From: an uncultured Porphyromonas sp.
GTDB taxonomy: Bacteria > Bacteroidota > Bacteroidia > Bacteroidales > Porphyromonadaceae
DNA length: 60,086 nucleotides
Assembly: GCA_900539155.1 (NCBI GenBank)
Contig: UQBE01000008.1
Coordinates: 1 to 60,086 of the forward strand
Direction of reading: 5' to 3'
In this document: positions 34,286 to 43,284 of the stretch, piece after piece
Layout: every line of letters begins with the position of its first letter
How positions within the stretch are numbered: the stretch's first letter is position 1
Notes under the pieces: generated by a model
Database searches by the model: none
The model's input: the letters and a program-made list of their open reading frames with translations, nothing else
Told to the model about the DNA's origin: nothing
Made by a program: the position numbers and the translations under genes

Positions 34286-34348
34286 AAGTGGAGCTACTCT
34301 CACCTGCTTAGGGCACGCGACCCCAAGCAAGTAGGTGTAGCTCCACTT
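34286..34348 (-). terminator. Hairpin terminator of the LRR gene pair
   Basis: A perfect 12-bp stem (AAGTGGAGCTAC at 34286-34297 with GTAGCTCCACTT at 34337-34348) lies 36 bp after the stop of the LRR gene on the minus strand. A short T-run (TTTTGCTT) follows it there. The long loop contains further partial pairing. Confidence 0.65.
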
Positions 34349-34383
34349 CTAGAGAGGATAGCCTCCCCTAGGTGCTGCTTGTA

Positions 34384-36237
34384 CTATAGCACGAGGAGAG
34401 GTACTGTAGCGTAGCTGCCGTCTGCTCTATTGAGCAGTACGACATACTTGCCCGTCGCCAGTTGTAGTGTCAGTGCGGTAGCTCCAGACGGTTCTAGACG
34501 TGCCACGATGGCACCTGAGAGGTCTACGATCATCAGCGATGTGACTGAGACGGCACTCTCTAGGTGTAGCTGCTGTGCCTCGCTGTCGTAGTAGACGCGT
34601 AGGTCTTTTGCGCTGGGGGCAGGCGTGTCAGTCCCGTTGAAGTAGCCGTCGACCGTTAGCTCCCAATAGCCTGAGTGGAGGGTCGGCTGCAGGTTGTCTG
34701 CCTCCACCTCATCCTCGGCTGCACGTAGTGCCGAGCGTGGCTGTGTGCTACCCATCTTAGCACTGGTGATGAGACAGACGTAGCGACAAGCGTCCTCCTT
34801 GGTGACCCCTCGTAGGGTCAGCTTTGCCTCATTGGCATTGGGGACTGGCTGTAGTGTGGTCATATTGTACCATCGGTAGTGCTCGTCGCCGATGAGCGAA
34901 CCGGGATAGGTCGCGTCAAAGGTGACGTCGCTTCCTGAAGCGACGCTCTCTTTGTGCAGATCGCTATAAGCTTGCTGCATACCAAAGCGAAACATACACT
35001 CCTTGTTTTTGATAAAGCCTCCCCAAGCCTTAAAGTCCGCAAAGGAAAAGCGACAGCTACGCACGTCAATCATATCCAGATTCTTGAGCTTCTTATAGAT
35101 TGCTGGCACGGAGCCGGTGAGGTTGTTGTGGCTTAGAGTTATCTTTCCTAGCTCAGTCGCCTCTTGCCACGTGGCAGGAATAGAGCCAGTGAGCTGGTTA
35201 TGTCCTAGGTCCAGGTACCATAGCTTCGTGGGGAGATACTGAGGTAGAGGACCAGTAAACTGGTTGTGGTCGGCAAAGAATGCCTCACAGACATCCAGCA
35301 CACGCAGGTCCGTGGGTAGAGGACCGGTCAACTTGTTATTGGCACATGAGAAGCGAACCAAGTTGTATAGCTCTAAGACACTTGCGGGAAAGGGACCTGT
35401 GAACTCGTTGCCGTTGAGATAGAGTCGCCCAGGCTCCGTAGCTCCCATGCCTAAGTCTAGCGTCTTCCCAAGGAGCTGCAAGTTACTGAGGTCTGGGATT
35501 TCGCCACTCATCTTGTTGTCCTGGACAGAAAGAATCTGGAGGCTGGTGCACTCATTGATTGAAGCTGGGATAGGGCCTGTCAATTGATTGGCTGTAAGCT
35601 CCAATACTTGCAGTTTCTTACATAAACCTATCTGAGCTGGGAGTTGACCGCTCAGGTTAGAGTAGGAAGCGTCGAGGTACTCCAGATTGGGCATTCTGGA
35701 GATGTCGGGTAGCGTACCAGTCACCTCGAGGATTATTTTGCCATTGGCATCCTTCTGGCAGAGATTTGCCAAGTGGAGTATCCGGAGGTTGACTAGATTG
35801 TCTAGGCTAGGCAGTTGGCCTGTCCATAGATTGTGGCTGATCATGAGCCCCTCCAGTTTGGTCAGCGAGCCTAAAGCTTGGGGGATGGCTCCTGAGAGCT
35901 TGTTGTTTGACAGGCTTAAGAAGCGCAGCTCGGGGAGGGCGGCGAGGACGCTCTCTGGTAGTTGCCCCGTCAGTCCGACCTCATCGAGGACGATACCCTG
36001 CACGTGTCCGCCCTCGATGATTACACCCTCGTACTTGTCGGGTCCTGAGGCGGCTCGCCAGTTGTAGCCGTCAGCCCATCCCTTGCCACCGCACTGGTCG
36101 TATAGCTCGAGGAGAGCTGCTTGCTCCGATGCGGGAATGATGCTCTGAGCCTGTAGAGAGCTGCTAGTGCTCCCCCAGCAGATGAGGAGGAGACTAGCGA
36201 GCATGGTCGTGTATAAATGAGAGAACTTAGCGTACAT
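34384..36237 (-). CDS. Secreted LRR protein, plant-type repeats
   Basis: A 617-residue exported protein. The signal peptide is within MYAKFSHLYTTMLASLLLICWG...LQAQ. Residues about 60-400 hold some 12 leucine-rich repeats of the GxIP type (LSLSNNKLSGAIPQALGSLT; LELTANQLTGPIPASINECT; LDLGHNQLTGSIPATW), the pattern common in plant receptor proteins and in some Bacteroidetes. An Ig-like part follows (GSLIGDEHYRWYNMTTLQPV...CRYVCLIT). The C-terminus (DLRVYYDSEAQQLHLESAV ... GKYVVLLNRADGSYATV) resembles a type IX sorting domain, so surface attachment through PorU is likely. It overlaps the end of the BspA-type gene by 11 bp, so both are one transcript. Confidence 0.85.
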   Translation of the reverse strand: MYAKFSHLYTTMLASLLLICWGSTSSSLQAQSIIPASEQAALLELYDQCGGKGWADGYNWRAASGPDKYEGVIIEGGHVQGIVLDEVGLTGQLPESVLAALPELRFLSLSNNKLSGAIPQALGSLTKLEGLMISHNLWTGQLPSLDNLVNLRILHLANLCQKDANGKIILEVTGTLPDISRMPNLEYLDASYSNLSGQLPAQIGLCKKLQVLELTANQLTGPIPASINECTSLQILSVQDNKMSGEIPDLSNLQLLGKTLDLGMGATEPGRLYLNGNEFTGPFPASVLELYNLVRFSCANNKLTGPLPTDLRVLDVCEAFFADHNQFTGPLPQYLPTKLWYLDLGHNQLTGSIPATWQEATELGKITLSHNNLTGSVPAIYKKLKNLDMIDVRSCRFSFADFKAWGGFIKNKECMFRFGMQQAYSDLHKESVASGSDVTFDATYPGSLIGDEHYRWYNMTTLQPVPNANEAKLTLRGVTKEDACRYVCLITSAKMGSTQPRSALRAAEDEVEADNLQPTLHSGYWELTVDGYFNGTDTPAPSAKDLRVYYDSEAQQLHLESAVSVTSLMIVDLSGAIVARLEPSGATALTLQLATGKYVVLLNRADGSYATVPLLVL

Positions 36238-38626
36238 ATATCTTATAGCTTACTTGATCCACTGTTACAATGTATAGACCCTGGGCGAGCGGGAGCTGAT
36301 GCCTTCCTGCTGATAGGATGAGGGACTGAACCTGTAGTCCCGTAGCGGTATAGACGGAGACCAGGCTCTCGGGCGCTAGAAGCTCTAAGTAGAGCATACC
36401 CTCTGCTCCATAGACGGTTGCCGTGTGTGCATCCTCAGCAACTGGAGCGATAGGAGTACCGGTCGAGGCGAGCTTGTAGTGCTTGAAGTTGCGCCATCCG
36501 TCGGCTGCCTGGTAAGCCTCTTGCACCTCCTGAGTCTCGACGACGACTGTCACATTCTCGTACTGATCGGTGGTGAAGACCTCATCCGTTATGTAGGGTG
36601 GCTCTTGGCGCAGTGTAGTAATGGTCTCGAGCGAGTCGCAACCGAAGAAAGCCATCTCCTTGATTTCGTTGACACGCTCTCCTAACCAAATTTGCTTGAT
36701 ATGGGAGCAGTTGACAAAGGCTTGCTCTCCTATGTCGGCGACCTTCCCTGGGAAGCGTACCTCGCGCAGAGATACGCAGTCGAAAAATCCGTAGTCTGGT
36801 ATCAGCTCGATGCTATCTGGGAAGACGATAGCCTCTAGAGAAGCACATCCATGGAATGCGCTCTCCCCTAGGTTCAGTGCCGTCTGGGGTAGTGTGATAT
36901 TACGGAGAGCGGTACAGTAGCTGAATGCCTCATCCTCAATGGTCGTGAGACCCTCAGGTAGCACGACCTCCTCGAGGAGCATAGCGTTGTAGCAACTAGA
37001 GGCGGGGATGCTCTCCATACTCTTAGGATAGGTCAGCTTACGTAGCTGAGCGTACTCCCTGAAGTTGAAGCCCTCTAGCGGATTTGCCTCAGCATCGTAG
37101 CTCACCTCGCTGAGGTCTAGCTCCTGCATACGGGGCAGCTGTGCGAGCACCTCGAGGTCGTCGCTGGTGATGGTTCCGGTGAGTTTGACCGCACGGTATA
37201 GCTCGGGTGTCGTCAGGGCGGTGATGGCACCCTCTAGAGGCTTCTCTGCAGAGACCTCAGCCGTGAGTGTCAGCATCTCCGAGACGTTGGCAAACTCTTT
37301 CCACTGCTTGGCAGCTGCATAAGCAGCCTTGCTCCCCTCAGGCACGATGAGCGTGAGGTCACTCATAGCAGAGAGGTCGGCAAGACCGGCGAGGTCCTCC
37401 GCCTTGTCTGATACAACGGGGGTCGGATTGGTTACGATTACCGTCTTGAGAGCTTTGCAACCGCCGAACGCCTTGTCACCCATCTTCTGCAGAGAGCGAG
37501 GCAGGGTCACCTCCTCAAGGCTCTGACAATTGGCAAAGGCTTCATAGGAGACCTCCTCACAGACGTCAGGTATCGTCAGACGGGTGATAGCGGTGCGGGC
37601 GAATGCTCCGTCCATAATAGTCTTGAGCTTGGCTGGCAGGATGACCTCGGAGAGAGCCTCACAGCCACTGAAGGCTAGTCCGCCTATCTTTGTCACACCA
37701 GCGGGGATCATGATGTTCTCCAGAGCCTTACAGTTTTTAAAGGCATTGTCTCCGATGGTCTCCAGAGCGATGCTCTCTATGCTGACCTTGGTGAGTGCCT
37801 CGCAACCGCTGAAGGCATCATGCTCGATGGTGCGCATCAGCATAGGTAGCTGAATCTCGTAGAGGCTAGTGCACCCCTCGAAGGCAAAGGCTCCAATCTT
37901 GTTGAGCTCTTTCGGCATGTCGAGCTCCTCAAGTGAAGTGCAGCCCTTGAACGTAGCAAAAGGAATCTCCCGAAGCGTCGGGGGCAGCGTCACCTCGGAG
38001 AGTGCTGTGCAGCCTGAGAAGACGGATCCACCCATCGAGACAACGCTCTCGGGTAGCTCCACTGACTCTAGTGCCTTACACCCTTCAAACGTTGTACCTG
38101 CTAGGGTGTCAATGCTCTCGGGTAGCTCGATAGCCGTTAGGCTCTCACAGCAACCAAAGGCCATCTCGCCGAGATAGGTAAGCCCCTCGGGGAGATGTAT
38201 CTCGGTCAGCTTGGTGCCGTTTTGCAAGCAGCGGATACCAAGGCGTGTCACACTGCTAGGTAGCGTGATGGAGGTGAGGCTGTCTGCTAGTGCGCCTGCA
38301 AAGAGGAAGTAGCCAGGCATCGTACCAGGTACGGTCTGAACCTCCTCCGAGGTGTTGGGGTTGCCCTTGTAGCTGCCACCAGCAACAATCTGCACATCGG
38401 AGAGGTCGAGTGTGGTGATGCCTGCGGTGCTTCTCAAAGCTCCAAAGTCAGTCGCATTGAGTGAGCCTGAGATGGTCAGACTGGACAAGTCGGTCGTCTC
38501 GCTCAGCTTCTGCTGTAGCGAGCCCGGCTCTGAGACTTCGATTGTGGTCTGAGCCGACAGTGGCACGAGCCCCCATCCTAAGAGTAGGCAGAGAGCATAG
38601 GTTAATAAGGAGTAATAGTGCTTCAT
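36227..38626 (-). CDS. BspA-type leucine-rich repeat surface protein
   Basis: A 799-residue exported protein (signal MKHYYSLLTYALCLLLGWGL...LSAQ). From about residue 110 to 440 and again from 500 to 690 it has BspA/LRR_5 repeats of the form AFxGCxxLxxIxLPxxLxxI, for example AFEGCTSLYEIQLPMLMRTI and AFSGCEALSEVILPAKLKTI. Repeats of this kind mediate adhesion in Tannerella BspA. The C-terminus (LLAPESLVSVYTATGLQVQS...QGLYIVTVDQVSYKIYVR) fits a type IX sorting domain. The two repeat blocks are separated by a non-repeat segment (about 440-500) starting LTAEVSAEKPLEGAI. Confidence 0.9.
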   Translation of the reverse strand: MKHYYSLLTYALCLLLGWGLVPLSAQTTIEVSEPGSLQQKLSETTDLSSLTISGSLNATDFGALRSTAGITTLDLSDVQIVAGGSYKGNPNTSEEVQTVPGTMPGYFLFAGALADSLTSITLPSSVTRLGIRCLQNGTKLTEIHLPEGLTYLGEMAFGCCESLTAIELPESIDTLAGTTFEGCKALESVELPESVVSMGGSVFSGCTALSEVTLPPTLREIPFATFKGCTSLEELDMPKELNKIGAFAFEGCTSLYEIQLPMLMRTIEHDAFSGCEALTKVSIESIALETIGDNAFKNCKALENIMIPAGVTKIGGLAFSGCEALSEVILPAKLKTIMDGAFARTAITRLTIPDVCEEVSYEAFANCQSLEEVTLPRSLQKMGDKAFGGCKALKTVIVTNPTPVVSDKAEDLAGLADLSAMSDLTLIVPEGSKAAYAAAKQWKEFANVSEMLTLTAEVSAEKPLEGAITALTTPELYRAVKLTGTITSDDLEVLAQLPRMQELDLSEVSYDAEANPLEGFNFREYAQLRKLTYPKSMESIPASSCYNAMLLEEVVLPEGLTTIEDEAFSYCTALRNITLPQTALNLGESAFHGCASLEAIVFPDSIELIPDYGFFDCVSLREVRFPGKVADIGEQAFVNCSHIKQIWLGERVNEIKEMAFFGCDSLETITTLRQEPPYITDEVFTTDQYENVTVVVETQEVQEAYQAADGWRNFKHYKLASTGTPIAPVAEDAHTATVYGAEGMLYLELLAPESLVSVYTATGLQVQSLILSAGRHQLPLAQGLYIVTVDQVSYKIYVR

Positions 38627-38687
38627 ATATCGCTTGGTTTGAAATGATATCCTCTCAAAGCTCTGAGTAAATCTATCGCTCTAATAT

Positions 38688-38862
38688 GAGACTGTTGCAA
38701 AAGTCAACAGTCTCACAATCTTGCTCGCAAGATTGTCTAGACTTTGCAGAAAGGATGAAGCGCAAGGCGCTGAGGGTGAGGTCTGAAACTCACATACCTC
38801 CGTATGTGACCGAAGCCGAATCCCGAAAGCAACACAGCGATTCGCCTTTATGCAACAGTCTC
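38688..38862 (-). mobile_element. 175-bp MITE-like element, inverted full copy
   Basis: It has the same length as 27375-27549 and differs from it by only a handful of bases, mostly one cluster near TATGTGAGTTTCAGACC (minus strand). Its ends are GAGACTGTTGCAA and TGCAACAGTCTC. The 5-bp flanks (AATAT and TGTAT) do not match, so the insertion is older or has been rearranged. It lies 62 bp upstream of the BspA-type gene, in its promoter region. Confidence 0.9.
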
Positions 38863-38941
38863 TGTATAAACATACTCAGAGCCGTACTACTGCAAAAGTA
38901 GCGATTCTCATCTTAAAACACAAGAATAAGGGTCTGGACAC

Positions 38942-39024
38942 CAGGGGGTGGCGCATCATACAGGAGCTACACATAGCGACCAGAGAGGAAGAGATGAACT
39001 CTTTATAATATAATGTACCCCCTT
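38942..39024 (+). repeat. CAGGG module, diverged copy
   Basis: CAGGGGGTGGCGCATCATA starts it, the interior GGAGCTACACATAGCGACC matches the other copies, and it ends ATAATATAATGTACCCCC. Compared with 49375-49470 it has lost bases near both ends. Confidence 0.65.
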
Positions 39025-39033
39025 GTACGACAC

Positions 39034-39138
39034 CCTCTGATAGTTCCGACCCCTCCGATAGCTCTGATGGCTCCGATGGTTCCGATCTCTAATCCTAGCC
39101 CTCTAATCTCTAATTTCTAACCTCTAATCTCTATTCTC
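39034..39138 (+). repeat. 9-bp and 7-bp minisatellites before array copy 4
   Basis: About six degenerate 9-bp units of the type CTCCGATGG (39034-39089) run into about six 7-bp units of the type CTCTAAT (39087-39138). The same two tracts precede array copy 5 at 49479-49558 with different unit numbers. Confidence 0.8.
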
Positions 39139-39144
39139 GAATAT

Positions 39145-39304
39145 CCACGTGGGAAATCTCAAATTCCCACGTGGATATTTTTTATTTTCCACGTGGGCGT
39201 GATTCATTTCCTCCGAAGTTTCATTTGATTCCTCCGAAGAATTTTTTCTTCCCCACGTGGAAAATAAAAATTCTCCACGTGGAGATTTCGAAATATCCAC
39301 GTGG
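39145..39304 (+). repeat. CACGTG palindrome array, copy 4 (complete)
   Basis: CCACGTGG occurs at 39145, 39167, 39189, 39253, 39275 and 39297 (22-22-64-22-22). The tail (39305-39404) has the CCCGAC/GTCGGG pair and ends in TTTCTTCAGCCAGGGG. With the MITE, module and minisatellites it fills the 853-bp gap 38627-39479. Confidence 0.95.
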
Positions 39305-39406
39305 AGAATCCGTTTTCCCCCGACACAGCACCGTTTTGTATGTAGTCGGGTCTAATTTGTTGTAACAATCCGGCGTTGCATTTCTTCAGCCAGGGGAGAC
39401 ACATTA

Positions 39407-39440
39407 AGAGGCTGCCGCTCCACCAGGAGCAACAGCCTCT
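39407..39440 (-). terminator. Putative terminator of the fimbrial operon
   Basis: AGAGGCTG (39407-39414) pairs with CAGCCTCT (39433-39440), and an inner GCTCC/GGAGC pair closes a 4-nt loop. It lies 40 bp past the last fimbrial gene on the minus strand. The following T-run is poor (TTAATGTG), so termination may be partial. Confidence 0.5.
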
Positions 39441-39479
39441 CTAGCTCAACCAAGTAGTAGAGCCCCCCTCTAGAGCTAC

Positions 39480-41240
39480 TTAGTTGGCCTTGACGATGAC
39501 ACGCTGTGTGTCAAAGAGATTCTCGACAGAGACCACCTCGATGGTCTCGGCACAGGTGCTCTGGTTCGAGAGGAAGGTGCACCTGAGTGTCCGGTCTGTC
39601 GGTAGCTTGGAGATGATGGTCGTGTAGCAGGGACGACCCACTGGACTCGCACCATCCTTGGCAAGGCCGAAGGAGAACTTGCCCATACTGCCATCCTCCG
39701 TTGTTACATCTGGATAGAAGTGCTCCGTAAAGAAGCGCAGGCGCATCGGCAGCTGTTGCGCCCTAAAGTCTTCTGGTAGAGTTATAACGAAAGAGAGTGC
39801 ACCCTTCTGCCCATGGACGTTAGCCGTGACGGCATTTTCGCTTGCAGGTTGTCCATTCACTTCGAAGAGCTCGTAGCTGTAAGGCTCTCTCACCTCGACA
39901 CGGACGATGCGCATGAGGTCGGGGTCACCTGTTACCCCTACGATAATGTCGGAGATATGTCTCTCCCCAGGCTGAGCTTGTTGGAGCGTTGCCGTGATGA
40001 CTCCAGCTGGCGTGATAGAGACCTGACTGTCATCTGTTATGGCGGGGTAGTTGGTTTCATTGCGCACGGCAACGACCTGGAGCTTATCATTTTGAGCTGT
40101 GGCACTGCCCTCGGGGTAATAGTTCGCCTTAAAGGTAAGTGTCCCCTCTCCATGTATCAAGATATAACTGCTCGCCTCGACCTCTAGTCGTCCCTTACCG
40201 TCGGAGTAAGAGGGGTAGGCTTGTAGCTCCTCAGAGAGTGCGAGATTATTGACCGCGGGTCCGGCGAGTGCCTCGTCTAGGGTGGAGGCTCCGGTAGCTA
40301 AGGCGTCCTGAATGGTCATCTTGTACCAGTAGTTGCGGATGAGGTCGTAACGCTCTAGACGGTTGGCACTCTTGACGAAGTCGAGCTTGTAATAGGAGTA
40401 GTCTGTGGCTCCATCATACTTAGCTCGTATGACGAGGCAGGAGATAGGCTTTGCCGCCTTGTTCCTTCGCTCGAAGCCGTAAATAGAAGCCCCACTTGCG
40501 TACCAGCCGAGGCCTGCCTCTCCATTGTCTAGAAAGCTCTCTCTGGGCACGGTCGGCACACGGTTGTCTACGCTAAAAGCTTCGTTTAGGTTTGGAAGCG
40601 CGGCTCGCTTGAAGGGAGCTACGGTGCCACAGTCGTAGCTATTACATAGTGTATAGGAGACATCGGTGAGCTTTCCAGTGTGGCAATCTAGTGTAAACTT
40701 GGCCATAGAGCGTAGGAGCTTGACCTCGCCTAGGTTGCTATTCTCCTTTACCTCAGAGTAACTCTTGCGAGCCCACATCGGGATGCTCTTCTTTTGGCTG
40801 ACCTCGGTCATAGTCACGAGGTCTGAGAGGAGCACATCGCTCTCCTTACGTCCTAGGTACTGCCTACCCGAGTCGGTACCCCCGTAGTTGCGGTTGGCAA
40901 CAAAGTGAATGACGCAGGGAGCGTTCTGTGGCTTCAACTGGGCGGTGAAGGCGTACTTGCCATCGTTCTGCTTGGTCAGATCCTTAGCAAGGGCGTAGTC
41001 TGCCATCAGTCCCTCCTCGTTGAAAACGAGTAGCTCTAGCCGGTCAATCTTGTTTTCATCAATATCCTCTTGCATAGCACGCATAGAGGCGTAGTGCGGT
41101 ACATCTACCGAGAGGGATACAGAGACCCGCTCTCCATCCTGACCTACGGGAGCTGTACGCTGCTCCTGCTGGCACGCAAACAGTGCCATAAAGGCTAATA
41201 GCAGCAGGAGGGGGTATAGAAATATCTTCGTCCTAGTCAT
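39480..41240 (-). CDS. Fimbrial accessory lipoprotein (fimbrillin superfamily)
   Basis: A 586-residue predicted lipoprotein; the signal MTRTKIFLYPLLLLLAFMAL ends at Cys23. The N-terminal domain has the fimbrillin layout: VSVSLSVDVPHYASMR, then NKIDRLELLVFNEEGLMADY, and a strand pair CVIHFVANRNYG. The C-terminal part is beta-rich with no family I can name. It is the last gene of the operon, 6 bp after the 670-residue protein gene, and is probably a minor subunit near the fimbria tip, by analogy with Mfa3-Mfa5. Confidence 0.75.
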   Translation of the reverse strand: MTRTKIFLYPLLLLLAFMALFACQQEQRTAPVGQDGERVSVSLSVDVPHYASMRAMQEDIDENKIDRLELLVFNEEGLMADYALAKDLTKQNDGKYAFTAQLKPQNAPCVIHFVANRNYGGTDSGRQYLGRKESDVLLSDLVTMTEVSQKKSIPMWARKSYSEVKENSNLGEVKLLRSMAKFTLDCHTGKLTDVSYTLCNSYDCGTVAPFKRAALPNLNEAFSVDNRVPTVPRESFLDNGEAGLGWYASGASIYGFERRNKAAKPISCLVIRAKYDGATDYSYYKLDFVKSANRLERYDLIRNYWYKMTIQDALATGASTLDEALAGPAVNNLALSEELQAYPSYSDGKGRLEVEASSYILIHGEGTLTFKANYYPEGSATAQNDKLQVVAVRNETNYPAITDDSQVSITPAGVITATLQQAQPGERHISDIIVGVTGDPDLMRIVRVEVREPYSYELFEVNGQPASENAVTANVHGQKGALSFVITLPEDFRAQQLPMRLRFFTEHFYPDVTTEDGSMGKFSFGLAKDGASPVGRPCYTTIISKLPTDRTLRCTFLSNQSTCAETIEVVSVENLFDTQRVIVKAN

Positions 41241-41246
41241 AACTTT

Positions 41247-43259
41247 CTATCGGTCTAATCTGTACGGTACATGTGACTGAATCGTCGGCTCCTTGACATC
41301 TCGCACACAACGGGTGAAAGCGTAGCTAGTGGAGCCTTCGTTACCACCTTTCAGTTTTATTGCTGCGTTATCCTTAGCACTCCAGTAGTATCTACCAGTC
41401 ATAATAGATTGGACAGCACTGTTGGGGTCGTTCTGTAGTTGGTCTATCAGTCTAATCTCAGCCTCCGTCGGCAGTCGCCAGTCATCGAGGATCACTTCCT
41501 TGCCATTGACTATGCGCGTCTCTGTATAGAGAGCACAGTCGCACAGAGCGGTCTCCTCGTCAGCTCCTATCTGGTTAGTACTATGCCAAGACGGATTCCA
41601 CATCGGGCCTTCTTGAGTCCAGCCATACTCTAAGTAAGACCACCGCTCTGTGGCTCCAAGCTGGGAAGCAAGCTCAAAGCTGGGTGAGACCATCTGAGCG
41701 GTCTCAGCGTCACGCTTGGTGGTAAGCTTAGAGGTCTTCGTCCCTCCAGTTAGCACCCAGCGACTACCATTCCAGTATCCTGGCCAGAAGTCTGTCATCT
41801 CCCTCGGTGGAAAGCCCAGAATCTTACCTTTTGGTGGGTTCTGCACGGTGATACGGTAGATGGCCTTGTTGTTAAGATCATCTGCCAAGGTTCCGTCGGG
41901 CCTGATCGAAGACTTCACACCAATTGTATTGACAACAAAGAGCGAGGGGTACTGGTACACTGTCACCTCCTTGTCTAGTCCTGCGATGCCATTGCTGACC
42001 TTAATGCGGATCTTCTTAGGCACATTGTTGATTGGAATCCTTGACTCAATCTGAATCTGATTGCCCACTACGGTAACCGTCGGGTACTGATCACTAGAGG
42101 AGGGAATGTTGTCTGTTGTCGCCACTCCCGTAGCTCCATTGACGTAGCTGAAGCTAACCTCTAAAATCTGAACATTGACTGGCTTCTTGGAAGACTCATA
42201 GGATATGGTATGAGTCTCTACATTATATATATGTGCTTCCCGCTCGGATACCTCTAGATAGTTAGCTGCTGGGAGGTCATACTGATCATCGCAGAGCGTC
42301 CAGGGGAGGATAGAGAGCGTGCCAGTGATTGATACAGGCTCTTCGGGAGTTGTGGAGCCGAGCTTATGGATGCCGAGCTTCAGGTCGTAGAGCTTATTCG
42401 CCGTAAAGTGTGGCTCCGCAGGCGTGAGAGCTACGCGATAGTAGTAATCTGCTACGGTCGTTGCGCCCGCCTTCTTGAGGGGTACGGTGAGAAGGTAGTA
42501 AGGTGCCTCATCGTTGCTACTCCACTTATTATAATAGGAGTAGAAGTGCTGTGGCTCCTTGTTCGAAGTAGCTCGGTAGGCGTAGGCGATGGAGTTAGCT
42601 CCAGCAGCCACCTCTTCAGCTGTGAGGTAGCCTTGGCTGACGGCTCCGACGAACTTGACCTGTATCTCGCCACCTAGCTCATATCCTGTGACCTGCACGG
42701 TAGGCGTGATACGTAGCTTGCTGGCTACACGACGTAGCTCAACGGTACCGAGCTGCTTGCCCTCAGGGGTCCCTAAGTTAATCTTCTTAGAGGTCTTGCC
42801 CTGCATGACAAACTTAGCGTTAGGCAACTTAGCGACCGACTCGCTAACTACAATCTTCGCTAGTTCGCTCTCTTGCTCTGGCGCCGTGAAGGTCATATTG
42901 GTCACGACGTAAACATTGTACGTAGAGTTACCATCGAAGCCTTGTTGCTGAGCTTCTGGTATTGGAATGCTATAGTTGCCGTCAGCAGCGGGTGCTGGTG
43001 AGACTGACCAGTAGAGCGTTCCTCCCTTGTAAAAGAGGATCTGAAGACGCTCGATCTTGTTCTCATTGAGTGCATCGTCCCCAGCCTCTGTAGCACGTAG
43101 TGAGCGGATCTCTTGCACGGCTAGTCGTAGGGATAGCTGCGCTGAGGAGGCGTCGTCATCAGGACATGCCACGGGTCTCTCCGCTATACATCCTGATACC
43201 ATCAGCAGTATCAAGGCATACCCGACCAAACGGGTGGATATATCTATAAGTCTATTCAT
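41247..43259 (-). CDS. Fimbrial tip-type lipoprotein with FISUMP-like C-terminus
   Basis: A 670-residue predicted lipoprotein with signal MNRLIDISTRLVGYALILLM and lipid Cys24, followed by a second Cys-Pro pair (ERPVACPDDD) like the FimB/Mfa2 family. The N-terminal fimbrillin-like domain contains NENKIERLQILFYKGGTLYW. The C-terminal 110 residues resemble the FISUMP/DUF1566 fold: DDWRLPTEAEIRLIDQLQ, TGRYYWSAKDNAAIKL and YAFTRCVRDV. A sugar- or protein-binding tip domain would fit this place. It lies 25 bp after the 440-residue gene. Confidence 0.75.
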   Translation of the reverse strand: MNRLIDISTRLVGYALILLMVSGCIAERPVACPDDDASSAQLSLRLAVQEIRSLRATEAGDDALNENKIERLQILFYKGGTLYWSVSPAPAADGNYSIPIPEAQQQGFDGNSTYNVYVVTNMTFTAPEQESELAKIVVSESVAKLPNAKFVMQGKTSKKINLGTPEGKQLGTVELRRVASKLRITPTVQVTGYELGGEIQVKFVGAVSQGYLTAEEVAAGANSIAYAYRATSNKEPQHFYSYYNKWSSNDEAPYYLLTVPLKKAGATTVADYYYRVALTPAEPHFTANKLYDLKLGIHKLGSTTPEEPVSITGTLSILPWTLCDDQYDLPAANYLEVSEREAHIYNVETHTISYESSKKPVNVQILEVSFSYVNGATGVATTDNIPSSSDQYPTVTVVGNQIQIESRIPINNVPKKIRIKVSNGIAGLDKEVTVYQYPSLFVVNTIGVKSSIRPDGTLADDLNNKAIYRITVQNPPKGKILGFPPREMTDFWPGYWNGSRWVLTGGTKTSKLTTKRDAETAQMVSPSFELASQLGATERWSYLEYGWTQEGPMWNPSWHSTNQIGADEETALCDCALYTETRIVNGKEVILDDWRLPTEAEIRLIDQLQNDPNSAVQSIMTGRYYWSAKDNAAIKLKGGNEGSTSYAFTRCVRDVKEPTIQSHVPYRLDR

Positions 43260-43284
43260 AATCTATGATGCTTCTAATGGTTTG

